A stretch of 64,000 nt of DNA, from contig JAFDWZ010000020.1 of the NCBI GenBank assembly GCA_018268195.1, forward strand, positions 1 through 64,000, read 5' to 3'. Source of the DNA: Bacteroidota bacterium (GTDB taxonomy: Bacteria > Bacteroidota > Bacteroidia > AKYH767-A > OLB10). The notes under the pieces were generated by a model. That model ran no database searches and was not told the DNA's origin. It worked only from the letters and a program-made list of their open reading frames with translations. Numbering within the stretch: position 1 is the stretch's first letter; each line of letters opens with the position of its first letter. The position numbers and the translations under genes were made by a program. Shown one piece after another: positions 52,311 through 60,418 of this stretch.

Positions 52311-53204
52311 ATGAAAAACATAGCAGTTATAGGATCAGGTACAATGGGAAATGGCATTGCACACGTTTGTGCACAGTCAGGCTACTCGGTATCGTTAATT
52401 GATATTTCTGAAAAAGCTTTAGAAAAAGCTATAGCAACCATCACCGCCAACCTCGATAGAATGATAGCCAAAGGCACTATCAACGCTGAAGTAAAAACAG
52501 CAACTCTTTCAAATATCAAAACCAACACACAACTGAAAGAGGGTGTAAAAGAGGCTGACTTGGTAATTGAAGCTGCTTCAGAAAATGAACAGATAAAACT
52601 TTCAATCTTCAAAGAATTGGATGCTGCCTGCAAAGCTGAATGTATTCTCGCCACCAACACTTCATCCATTTCAATTACCAAAATTGCAGCAGCCACTAAA
52701 AGACCTGAGAAAGTTATAGGAATGCATTTTATGAATCCGGTGCCGGTGATGAAATTGATTGAAGTTATTCGTGGTTATAAAACCAGTGATGAAGTTAACA
52801 ACATCATTTTTGATTTATCTAAAAAACTTAACAAAATACCTGTTGAAGTAAATGATTATCCCGGTTTCATTGCCAACCGCATTTTGATGCCTATGATTAA
52901 CGAAGCTATTTATTCTCTTTACGAAGGGGTTGCCGGTGTTAATGAAATAGACACTGTAATGAAACTGGGTATGGCACATCCGATGGGGCCTTTGCAACTG
53001 GCAGATTTTATCGGGCTTGATGTTTGTCTTGCAATACTCCATGTAATGCATGATGGCTTTGGAAATCCAAAGTATGCACCTTGCCCGTTATTGGTAAATA
53101 TGGTAACAGCAGGTAATCTTGGAAGAAAATCAGGAGTAGGATTTTATGACTACTCCATAACAGGCAGCAAGGAACTTGTTGTTGCAGCATCGTTCAGGAA
53201 ATGA
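52311..53204 (+). CDS. 3-hydroxybutyryl-CoA (3-hydroxyacyl-CoA) dehydrogenase
   Basis: A 297-residue single-function hydroxyacyl-CoA dehydrogenase. The NAD motif GSGTMGNGIAHV is at residues 8-19, the catalytic His lies in GMHFMNPVPVMKLIEV (about 137-152), and NDYPGFIANRI starts the helical C-terminal domain. It oxidises 3-hydroxyacyl-CoA in beta-oxidation or reduces acetoacetyl-CoA in the reverse sense. The ETF genes 5.8 kb away would take electrons from the matching acyl-CoA dehydrogenase, but none is in the window. The stop overlaps the next start by four bases (ATGA). Confidence 0.93.
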   Translation: MKNIAVIGSGTMGNGIAHVCAQSGYSVSLIDISEKALEKAIATITANLDRMIAKGTINAEVKTATLSNIKTNTQLKEGVKEADLVIEAASENEQIKLSIFKELDAACKAECILATNTSSISITKIAAATKRPEKVIGMHFMNPVPVMKLIEVIRGYKTSDEVNNIIFDLSKKLNKIPVEVNDYPGFIANRILMPMINEAIYSLYEGVAGVNEIDTVMKLGMAHPMGPLQLADFIGLDVCLAILHVMHDGFGNPKYAPCPLLVNMVTAGNLGRKSGVGFYDYSITGSKELVVAASFRK

Positions 53205-54367
53205 CACAAACCTATGCATCGGTAATTCTTAAGAAAGGAAAAGAAAAAAGTCTTGAGAATTTTCATCCTTGGATTTTTTCCGGTGCAATAGCTCAGAAAC
53301 CGGAAAATCTTCAAGATGGCGATCCGGTATATGTTTTATCCTCAACCAAAGAAATTTTAGCAACAGGCATATTTCATTACTCAAGCATTGCAATAAGAGT
53401 TCTTGCTTTTAAGAAGGTGTGCTTTGATGCCGACTTCTGGAAATTAAAAATTGAAGAAGCTTTACAGCTAAGACGGGACTTAAACTTAGTCAACAGCACA
53501 CATACCAACGCTTATCGTCTGATTCATGGAGAAGGTGACGGACTTTCAGGATTAATTATTGATGTTTATGATAAGCACATCGTGATGCAGGCACATGTGC
53601 AGGGAATGTTCAATTTCAGAAATAAAATTGCTAAGGCGTTGCATTCAGTTCTTCAACCTGAAGTAATTTACGATAAAAGCGAAGAAACATTTTTTAAAAA
53701 TAATGAAAGTCGTCTGTTGCATGGTAATGCTCTTGATGGTGTGGTAAAGGAAAACGACCTACAGTTTTATGTCAACTGGGGTGAAGGCCAAAAGACAGGA
53801 TTTTTTAATGACCAGCGTGACAATAGGAAGTTGTTGCAGTCATACTGTCAAGGAAAATCTGTTGTAAATCTGTTTGCCTATTCGGGGGGATTTTCTGTTT
53901 ATGCTCTTGCTGCAGGAGCTGCAAAAGTTGATTCTGTTGACAGTTCGTCAAAAGCAAAACTGTGGGCTGAAAAAAATGTGGAGCTCAACAACCTGAAAAA
54001 TCATCGGTTTTTTTGCGAAGATGTTTTTCAATTTATTAAAAACTTCGAAGCCGAATATGACGTATGGATTGTTGACCCGCCTGCATTTGCCAAAAGAATT
54101 GACACGATAAAAAATGCCATGATAGGCTACCGTAACCTGAACACTTCCGTGCTGAAAAAAGCTAAACGTGGAAGTATTATTTTCACTTTTTCATGTTCTC
54201 AGGCAATTGATAAGGAGTTGTTCAGGAAATTGATTTTTCAGAGTGCAAAACAAGCAATGAGACAAGTTAAAATATTGCATCAACTTTCTCAACCTGCCGA
54301 CCATCCTGTTTCTGTATATCACCCCGAAGGCGAATATTTAAAAGGATTAGTTTTGTATGTTTCATGA
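53201..54367 (+). CDS. RlmI-like 23S rRNA cytosine methyltransferase
   Basis: A 388-residue class I SAM-dependent methyltransferase of the RlmI/RlmK family. A PUA-like RNA-binding domain forms the first ~80 residues (HPWIFSGAIAQ, DGDPVYVLSS). The catalytic domain has NLFAYSGGFSVYALAAGA, KAKLWAEKNVELN and the cytosine-type motif VDPPAFAK, and FTFSCSQAI contains the second Cys of the family. E. coli RlmI methylates C1962 of 23S rRNA; the same target is assumed. Start overlaps the dehydrogenase stop. Confidence 0.92.
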   Translation: MTQTYASVILKKGKEKSLENFHPWIFSGAIAQKPENLQDGDPVYVLSSTKEILATGIFHYSSIAIRVLAFKKVCFDADFWKLKIEEALQLRRDLNLVNSTHTNAYRLIHGEGDGLSGLIIDVYDKHIVMQAHVQGMFNFRNKIAKALHSVLQPEVIYDKSEETFFKNNESRLLHGNALDGVVKENDLQFYVNWGEGQKTGFFNDQRDNRKLLQSYCQGKSVVNLFAYSGGFSVYALAAGAAKVDSVDSSSKAKLWAEKNVELNNLKNHRFFCEDVFQFIKNFEAEYDVWIVDPPAFAKRIDTIKNAMIGYRNLNTSVLKKAKRGSIIFTFSCSQAIDKELFRKLIFQSAKQAMRQVKILHQLSQPADHPVSVYHPEGEYLKGLVLYVS

Positions 54368-54394
54368 AAAGAAATAATTTAATTTAACAATAAA

Positions 54395-55213
54395 ATGAAT
54401 GTACTAAGTAAAATACCAGACATCCGACATCTTTCATCCGGAAATTTTTTCCTCATGGCAGGACCCTGTGTTGTTGAATCAGAAGAATTATGTATGTCTG
54501 TAGCTGAAAAAATTATCTCCATAACAGATAAATTACAGATACCTTATATTTTTAAAGCAAGTTTTAAAAAAGCTAATCGTTCAAGGTTAGATTCATTTAC
54601 CGGTATTGGTGATGAAGCCTCATTAGAGATACTAAAAAAAGTACGTGACAGATTTCGCATTCCGGTGGTTACTGACATTCACGAAAGTCATGATGCTGCA
54701 TTGGCAGCTGCTTATGTAGATGTTTTACAGATTCCCGCATTTCTTTGCAGACAAACAGATTTATTAGTAGCCGCAGCCAAAACAGGGAAAGTGGTGAATG
54801 TAAAAAAAGGTCAGTTTCTCTCTCCTGAATCTATGAAATTTGCTGTAGATAAAATCAAGCAAAGTGGTAATGACCTTGTAATACTTACCGAGCGAGGAAC
54901 TATGTTAGGCTATACAGATTTGGTGGTGGATATGCGCGGCATTCCGGAGATGAAAAAAAATAATGTACCTGTAGTAATGGACGTAACTCATTCACTGCAG
55001 CAGCCTAATCAATCATCAGGAGTTACCGGTGGTAAACCTGAATTAATTACAACTATTGCACGAGCAGCCATTGCTTCAGGGGCCGATGGTATATTTATTG
55101 AAACCCATCCCGAGCCTGCGAAGGCTCTGAGTGATGGGGCCAATATGCTTAGATTGGATTTGTTGGAAGAACTACTTCACTCATTGCTCAAAGTTTATAA
55201 AGCAGTTCACTAA
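54395..55213 (+). CDS. kdsA: 3-deoxy-8-phosphooctulonate synthase
   Basis: A 272-residue KdsA that condenses arabinose-5-phosphate with PEP to Kdo-8-phosphate, the first committed step of the LPS inner-core sugar Kdo. The segments LMAGPCVVES, FKASFKKANRS and VTDIHES are conserved, as are LTERGTMLGY and DVTHSLQQP. Cys at the CVVES position hints at the metal-dependent subclass, though Asn is expected at the metal-independent position of other members, so this needs alignment to settle. It is 27 bases downstream of the rRNA methyltransferase. Confidence 0.95.
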   Translation: MNVLSKIPDIRHLSSGNFFLMAGPCVVESEELCMSVAEKIISITDKLQIPYIFKASFKKANRSRLDSFTGIGDEASLEILKKVRDRFRIPVVTDIHESHDAALAAAYVDVLQIPAFLCRQTDLLVAAAKTGKVVNVKKGQFLSPESMKFAVDKIKQSGNDLVILTERGTMLGYTDLVVDMRGIPEMKKNNVPVVMDVTHSLQQPNQSSGVTGGKPELITTIARAAIASGADGIFIETHPEPAKALSDGANMLRLDLLEELLHSLLKVYKAVH

Positions 55214-55228
55214 TTAGATGAAATATTA

Positions 55229-55236
55229 TACCTTTG
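55229..55236 (+). promoter_or_regulatory. -7 promoter box before the YhhN-family gene
   Basis: TACCTTTG, perfect TAnnTTTG, 43 nt before the ATG at 55280. Confidence 0.45.
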
Positions 55237-55279
55237 AACTAATAAATAAACTGCAACCGCTAAAGCTCCACCCCTAGTC

Positions 55280-55954
55280 ATGAAGCAAAAACCCCTGTTG
55301 TTTGTTGTTATCTCCATAATCCATCTGATTGGGCAACTGGTGGCTAATGATTGGATAGTCTGGTTCACTCGTCCATTGTTAATGCCGGCACTGTTGTGGT
55401 GGTTTATTTCGCAGATAAACAAACCCTATACCTTTGTTCAGAAACGCATAATATCGGCACTGGTACTTGCAACAGCAGGAGATACCACTGCCATGCTGGC
55501 ATCATTCAGCGAATGGTTTTTTTTGGCTGACCTGATTTTTTACTTCTTCATGAATGCGATGTATGTTATGATATTTCTTTCCATCATCAATTTCCAAAAA
55601 GTTTCGAGGTATTATTTGATTTCAGCAATAATATTTTTTATCCTTTATGGAATTATTCTCCTGAATTATCTGGGACCTCATTTAGGGTGGTTAACAATTC
55701 CTGTTCTCTTATATGCTTCTATAGTCACACTATCCATTATTACCAGTGCGCTTACTATGTCGAAGTTGGCCATACCGGCATTTCTTACATTAATCACCGG
55801 CACCCTATTATATTTGACCTCTGACACCCTCATTGCAACAAATAAATTTGTTTCACCAATTCCATTTTCAGGATTCTGGGGGTTACTGACCTATATCCTT
55901 GCACAATATTTAATTGTAAAAGTTATGAGCGAATATAGAGAGGAAGCTGAGTAA
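55280..55954 (+). CDS. YhhN/TMEM86-family lysoplasmalogenase-like membrane protein
   Basis: A 224-residue integral membrane protein with about eight hydrophobic segments and the YhhN/TMEM86 pattern: FTRPLLMPALLWWFI near residue 35, the AGDTTAML segment near 73 (conserved Asp) and FLTLITGTLLYLTSDTLIATNKF near 175 (conserved Asp). Human TMEM86B and some bacterial members hydrolyse the vinyl-ether bond of lysoplasmalogens. Plasmalogens are not expected in every Bacteroidota, so substrate is uncertain. The gene has its own promoter and ends 10 bases before the convergent PagL-like gene. Confidence 0.82.
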   Translation: MKQKPLLFVVISIIHLIGQLVANDWIVWFTRPLLMPALLWWFISQINKPYTFVQKRIISALVLATAGDTTAMLASFSEWFFLADLIFYFFMNAMYVMIFLSIINFQKVSRYYLISAIIFFILYGIILLNYLGPHLGWLTIPVLLYASIVTLSIITSALTMSKLAIPAFLTLITGTLLYLTSDTLIATNKFVSPIPFSGFWGLLTYILAQYLIVKVMSEYREEAE

Positions 55955-55964
55955 ACTTTAGTTC

Positions 55965-57131
55965 TCAGAAACAATATCCCAATCCTGTTTCAAGGAAATC
56001 AGCCTGACCTAAATTAGTTTTAATATAAACACCGGCATAAAAATTTGACCCGGTATGAATCACAGCATCTTTGAGATAATACTGAAATCCCAGTCGTGCC
56101 GTTATCCAGCCTTTAAGCTCCGTTTTAAAGCCTTCGTTCTTCTCAACTTTTATTCTTTTGTGATAAGTCGGATTGTAAACATACACTCCACCATTTACAA
56201 GCATACTGAAATGACCAAACAAAAACTCATTGCCAATAACCGTTTGAATGGCAACAGAGCGCCAATGCTCACTTTTATCATATAATTTCTGACTGGTGAT
56301 ATAATCATAAACTCCTGCATTATACCAGCCTTCAATGCCTGCATGAAACTTATTTACTGGAGACCAATAATGTGTGGCATACATTGCTGCCAGATAAATC
56401 GGATACCGTGGCCCGTTTACAGGAAAGGTGCTTGCGCCCTGCTCATTTTGTCCTATTGCTAATCGCAGCTGATAGTGAATGCGCCTATCGCGTTCGAGAT
56501 TTTTTCCTCCTAACAGAAATGATGCAGGTTGAATATGATATCTTACACCTGCTGAAATAACAGGCAAATTAATTCCGAGGTTGGGAAGCTGATAATGCGA
56601 ATTGGAGCAATGATATACTCCTCCATTCAACTGAACAGACCAAAATGGAGAAATATAATATCGGAGAAGAATTCTTGCAGAAGCATTAAATGTAAAAGTT
56701 GACCCTATGAGAGTGTTTTCTGGATTATCATTTAAGTCATAGTGTTTGGTAAATCCGGCTACTCCAAACCCTGCTACTGTTTCGGCATACCATTTATCAT
56801 TCAACCTGAATGGAAATTCAAGGCGATAAAGCCCTCCTATCATATTTCCTAAGACAGATGTGTTACCTAATCTGCCGTAGTTCAACTCAAAAGATGCCAC
56901 CGGAAAACGGTAATAAGGATGCCATGCTTTGGTGCCATTCAATCTGCTTCCAATAATCAGGCTTTGTACTATTGCCGCATTACGTTCAGGAAATACAGGG
57001 TAATTTTTTACAATCTTTCCGATACTGAGGTTATACTCCACAAATGCAGGACTACGCAAAGACTGCGAAAATGCCTTAGCCGCTATCAGAATAAAAATCA
57101 AAGACCAAATGTATCTCAACTGCAAAGTCAA
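55965..57131 (-). CDS. PagL-like acyloxyacyl hydrolase outer-membrane protein
   Basis: A 388-residue beta-barrel-type protein with a signal peptide (RYIWSLIFILIAAKAFSQ). The centre contains YHCSNSHYQLPNLGIN (about 173-188), close to the His-Ser active-site region of PagL lipid A 3-O-deacylases (HxSNA...PNxG), with His174 and Ser176 as likely catalytic residues. It is about twice the length of PagL, so it is a larger family relative. It may trim ester-linked acyl chains from lipid A. No ATG exists near the signal peptide; a TTG at 57131 overlaps the tpiA stop (TTGA) and is the best start. Confidence 0.75.
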   Translation of the reverse strand: MTLQLRYIWSLIFILIAAKAFSQSLRSPAFVEYNLSIGKIVKNYPVFPERNAAIVQSLIIGSRLNGTKAWHPYYRFPVASFELNYGRLGNTSVLGNMIGGLYRLEFPFRLNDKWYAETVAGFGVAGFTKHYDLNDNPENTLIGSTFTFNASARILLRYYISPFWSVQLNGGVYHCSNSHYQLPNLGINLPVISAGVRYHIQPASFLLGGKNLERDRRIHYQLRLAIGQNEQGASTFPVNGPRYPIYLAAMYATHYWSPVNKFHAGIEGWYNAGVYDYITSQKLYDKSEHWRSVAIQTVIGNEFLFGHFSMLVNGGVYVYNPTYHKRIKVEKNEGFKTELKGWITARLGFQYYLKDAVIHTGSNFYAGVYIKTNLGQADFLETGLGYCF

Positions 57132-57895
57132 TCTTTCATTGATTTAATAATATTCACAAAGCTTCTCGATTTAAGCGAAGCTCCTCCTATGAGTCCGCCA
57201 TCAATATCTTCCAGTGCAAAGAGTTCGGCAGCATTACTTTCATTACAACTTCCTCCGTATAATAGGCTGCATTGCTCAGCCACCTGAGGGGTGAATGATT
57301 TTGCAATACATCCTCGGATATAATGATGCATTTCCTGAGCCTGAGCAGGTGTGGCTGTCAGCCCTGTACCAATGGCCCAAACGGGTTCATAGGCAATAAT
57401 ACATTTAGAAAATTCATCGGCTGAAAGTTTAAAAATACTGTTGTTTAATTGTTCTTCTGCCACTTTGAAATGTATTGCCTGCTCTCTTTGTTCCTTTGTT
57501 TCGCCAATGCAAAAAATAACAGAAAGATTATTGGCTAATGCCATTTGCACTTTTTTAAGTAACAAATCGTCCTGCTCTTTAAATATTGTTCTGCGCTCAC
57601 TGTGACCAATGATTACATAAGCTGCACCGCATGAAGCAATCATTGCTGCTGAAACCTCCCCTGTAAACGCTCCTGAATTTTCTGAAGAACAATTTTGTGC
57701 TGAAATTTTAATATTGGTTTGCTCAGTAAGTTTATTTACCGTAGGGATAAAAGGAAATGGCGGTGCGAGAATAACTACCGTATTGCCATTCAGCTCATCT
57801 TTTGCCATTGCCACAATTTCAGAGGTAAGCTTGCAGGCATCATCATAGGTTCCATTCATTTTCCAGTTGCCTGCTACAATTTTTTTTCGTTTCAT
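57128..57895 (-). CDS. tpiA: Triosephosphate isomerase
   Basis: A 255-residue TIM barrel enzyme that interconverts dihydroxyacetone phosphate and glyceraldehyde-3-phosphate. NWKMN gives Lys12, IIGHSERR gives the electrophile His98, and AYEPVWAIGTG gives the catalytic base Glu170; GGSCNESNA and GGLIGGASL bind phosphate. Everything expected is present. It lies 35 bases downstream of the PBP1A stop codon... the penicillin-binding protein itself is read on the same strand but upstream in coordinates below it, so transcription order is tpiA first, then the PagL-like gene. No -7 box was found in its short leader. Confidence 0.96.
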   Translation of the reverse strand: MKRKKIVAGNWKMNGTYDDACKLTSEIVAMAKDELNGNTVVILAPPFPFIPTVNKLTEQTNIKISAQNCSSENSGAFTGEVSAAMIASCGAAYVIIGHSERRTIFKEQDDLLLKKVQMALANNLSVIFCIGETKEQREQAIHFKVAEEQLNNSIFKLSADEFSKCIIAYEPVWAIGTGLTATPAQAQEMHHYIRGCIAKSFTPQVAEQCSLLYGGSCNESNAAELFALEDIDGGLIGGASLKSRSFVNIIKSMKD

Positions 57896-57930
57896 ATCTG
57901 TATGTTTGTTTACTAAAATATTCAGTCATT

Positions 57931-60312
57931 TTAATCTCCTGAAACAGGAATTGTATCACGAAGAGAATCTGCTTCAAATAGATGATAGTTTCTAATTCGG
58001 AGTGAGTCTGCCACTAGTGAGTCCATAGCCAGTGAATCAGTCATTGACAAATCATAATCTTCCATATCGCAATAATATTCCTTCTTAATACGTGTGTTTG
58101 GCTTCACAAATTTGCCCGGTACTACTCCACTTTCCGAATCTTTGTATGCTTTCTCCATCATTTTTGCAAAAATAGGCAAAGCCAGTCTCGAACCTTGTCC
58201 TGAAGCGCCTCTGAAATGCACACTTCGATAAGGAGCACCTACCCACACTCCAGTAACCAAATCATGGGTGATGCCCATATACCATGCATCGGAATAGTTA
58301 GAAGTGGTTCCTGTTTTACCTGCTATTTCATTTCCTTTTGGAAATACATTGTAACCCCATAATGCTTGTGACGTTCCTCCCGGTTCCTGCAGTGTACCCT
58401 GAAGCATATACAACATCAACCATGCATTCTCTTCACTTATTACTTGAGTAAATGTTGGTTTAAATTCCTGAATAAGGCTTCCGTCATTGCTGTAAATGGA
58501 TTTCACAAGTATGGGGTCCGTTTTTTTACCTCCATTGGCAAATGCAGCATAGGCACATACCATTTCATACACGTTCACATCGCTGGAGCCAAGGCAAATA
58601 GATGGCACCGTATCTAATGCACTTCGTATGCCCAAAAGATGCGCATATTCCACTACCGTTTCCCAACCAACATCTTCCGTAATTTGTGCCGTAATGGAAT
58701 TAACAGACTGTGCCAGTGCGCGCCTTAATGTTTTGCTGGTATAGGTAAAACCTCCGGTGCTGTTTTTAGGTTCCCATACCTGATTACCTTCATATATAAT
58801 TCGCACAGGAACATCATTCATTCTGGTGCATGGCGAAAAAGTATCTTCAATGGCGGCAAGATATGCAAATGGTTTAAAGGTGGAACCAGCCTGACGCTTA
58901 GATTGCCAAACATGATCGAACTTGAAATAATTATAATCTATTCCACCAACATAGGCTTTTATTTCACCGTTAACCGGATTTAGAGACATCATTCCTGTAT
59001 TCAGAATTTTTGCATAATATTTTAGCGAATCCAGATATGAAAACATAGTGTCTTTACTTCCTGTATATGTAAAAACTTTCATCGGTCGCTTGATATTCAG
59101 TGCAACAGTTATAGAATCTTTGTTACCATCATACAATTTAGACAGTCGTTCGTAAACCGGAGTATAAACAATGGCTGATTCTGCGAAATTTTTAATTTCA
59201 TTACCCTTGTCATCACGCCAGGGTGATTGCTGCCGCCACTGTTCATCAAATTGTTTCTGATTTTTTTTCATTTGTTCTGCAACTGCTTGTTGTGCGTATA
59301 ATTGCAGATGTGAGTTTATAGTTGTATAAATTTTCAGCCCGTCTTCAAAAATATTCAATCCTTTGGATTCGCACTCTGACTTGACTATGCGATAAACTAA
59401 TTGTTTCAGGTAAGAATCACTGGTTCCGGGATTATTTTTAGCTCTGTTTAATTTCAGTGGTAGCTGCATGACAGAATCAGCTACTTGCTGTGAAATAAAT
59501 CCATACTTTTTCATCTGCGACAGCACCACATTTCTTCTGTCTCTGGAACGCTTTTTATTGGTAAGCGGATTATACGAACTCGTAGCCTTCAGCAATCCGA
59601 TTAAAGTGGCACTTTCTTCAAGGTTCAATTGTGAAGGCTGCTTACTGAAATAATTCTGAGCAGCTACTTTTATCCCATACCAGTTATTCCCGAAATCTAC
59701 AGTATTGAAATACATTTCGAGAATTTCATCCTTCGAATAAAAAACCTCGAGCTTCAATGATGTAATCCATTCTTTGGTTTTACTGATGATGGTATTTAAG
59801 AAAGGCACATGCTGAAGTAGTCCCTGATTTTTACGCTTGCGGATATTATACATATTCTTGGCCAACTGCTGAGTAATGGTACTGGCACCACGTTCGTCAC
59901 CACGAGTTGTAGAGTAAATGCCTCCGGCAAGTGCAAACAAATCCAAACCATGATGCTGATAAAATCTGACGTCTTCAGTTGCTACCAATGCATCAACAGC
60001 ATTCTTGGAAATTGCTGAAAACTGCACCGGTGTACGGTTTTCATTATAAAATTTACCTAAAAGAACACTGTCTTCCGTATAAATCTCTGTTGCAATAGCC
60101 ACCTGTGGGTTTCTTACATCACTCAGTTTAGGCATGTATCCGAATAACCAAAGAAAATTGATATGAAGAGCAATTACATAATAAACAACAAGCATCAGCA
60201 GCTTAGCAAGCCATCTTAAATATCTATTCTTTACAGAATTAAGATAAGAGAAGGTAAAAACGGATTTCAACAATAAAATCGTCTTATGCAAAAAATACCG
60301 GATGTTGTTCAT
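57931..60312 (-). CDS. Class A penicillin-binding protein 1A
   Basis: A 793-residue bifunctional peptidoglycan synthase. One N-terminal membrane helix (about 37-57) is followed by the GT51 glycosyltransferase domain with ATEDVRFYQHHG (catalytic Glu113) and RGASTITQQLAKN. The transpeptidase domain has the S-T-F-K tetrad with Ser477/Lys480, the S-V-N-S motif and K-T-G-T-T. It polymerises lipid II and crosslinks the chains on the periplasmic side. Its stop lies 35 bases before the start of tpiA on the same strand, so both may share a transcript. The promoter at 60331-60338 is divergent from that of the HerA-like gene. Confidence 0.95.
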   Translation of the reverse strand: MNNIRYFLHKTILLLKSVFTFSYLNSVKNRYLRWLAKLLMLVVYYVIALHINFLWLFGYMPKLSDVRNPQVAIATEIYTEDSVLLGKFYNENRTPVQFSAISKNAVDALVATEDVRFYQHHGLDLFALAGGIYSTTRGDERGASTITQQLAKNMYNIRKRKNQGLLQHVPFLNTIISKTKEWITSLKLEVFYSKDEILEMYFNTVDFGNNWYGIKVAAQNYFSKQPSQLNLEESATLIGLLKATSSYNPLTNKKRSRDRRNVVLSQMKKYGFISQQVADSVMQLPLKLNRAKNNPGTSDSYLKQLVYRIVKSECESKGLNIFEDGLKIYTTINSHLQLYAQQAVAEQMKKNQKQFDEQWRQQSPWRDDKGNEIKNFAESAIVYTPVYERLSKLYDGNKDSITVALNIKRPMKVFTYTGSKDTMFSYLDSLKYYAKILNTGMMSLNPVNGEIKAYVGGIDYNYFKFDHVWQSKRQAGSTFKPFAYLAAIEDTFSPCTRMNDVPVRIIYEGNQVWEPKNSTGGFTYTSKTLRRALAQSVNSITAQITEDVGWETVVEYAHLLGIRSALDTVPSICLGSSDVNVYEMVCAYAAFANGGKKTDPILVKSIYSNDGSLIQEFKPTFTQVISEENAWLMLYMLQGTLQEPGGTSQALWGYNVFPKGNEIAGKTGTTSNYSDAWYMGITHDLVTGVWVGAPYRSVHFRGASGQGSRLALPIFAKMMEKAYKDSESGVVPGKFVKPNTRIKKEYYCDMEDYDLSMTDSLAMDSLVADSLRIRNYHLFEADSLRDTIPVSGD

Positions 60313-60330
60313 TCAATAATATTCAGTTGC

Positions 60331-60338
60331 CAAAAATA
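60331..60338 (-). promoter_or_regulatory. -7 promoter box of PBP1A
   Basis: TATTTTTG on the minus strand, perfect TAnnTTTG, 18 nt before the ATG at 60312. Confidence 0.55.
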
Positions 60339-60390
60339 AGAGTTCACACATTATTTACTTAGTAAATGTGAAATGCAAATAAATTCATTT

Positions 60391-60398
60391 TATTTTTG
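60391..60398 (+). promoter_or_regulatory. -7 promoter box of the HerA-like gene
   Basis: TATTTTTG, perfect TAnnTTTG, 20 nt before the ATG at 60419. The PBP1A promoter uses the identical octamer in the opposite direction 52 bases away. Confidence 0.55.
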
Positions 60399-60418
60399 CA
60401 ACTTAACATCTATAAGAA

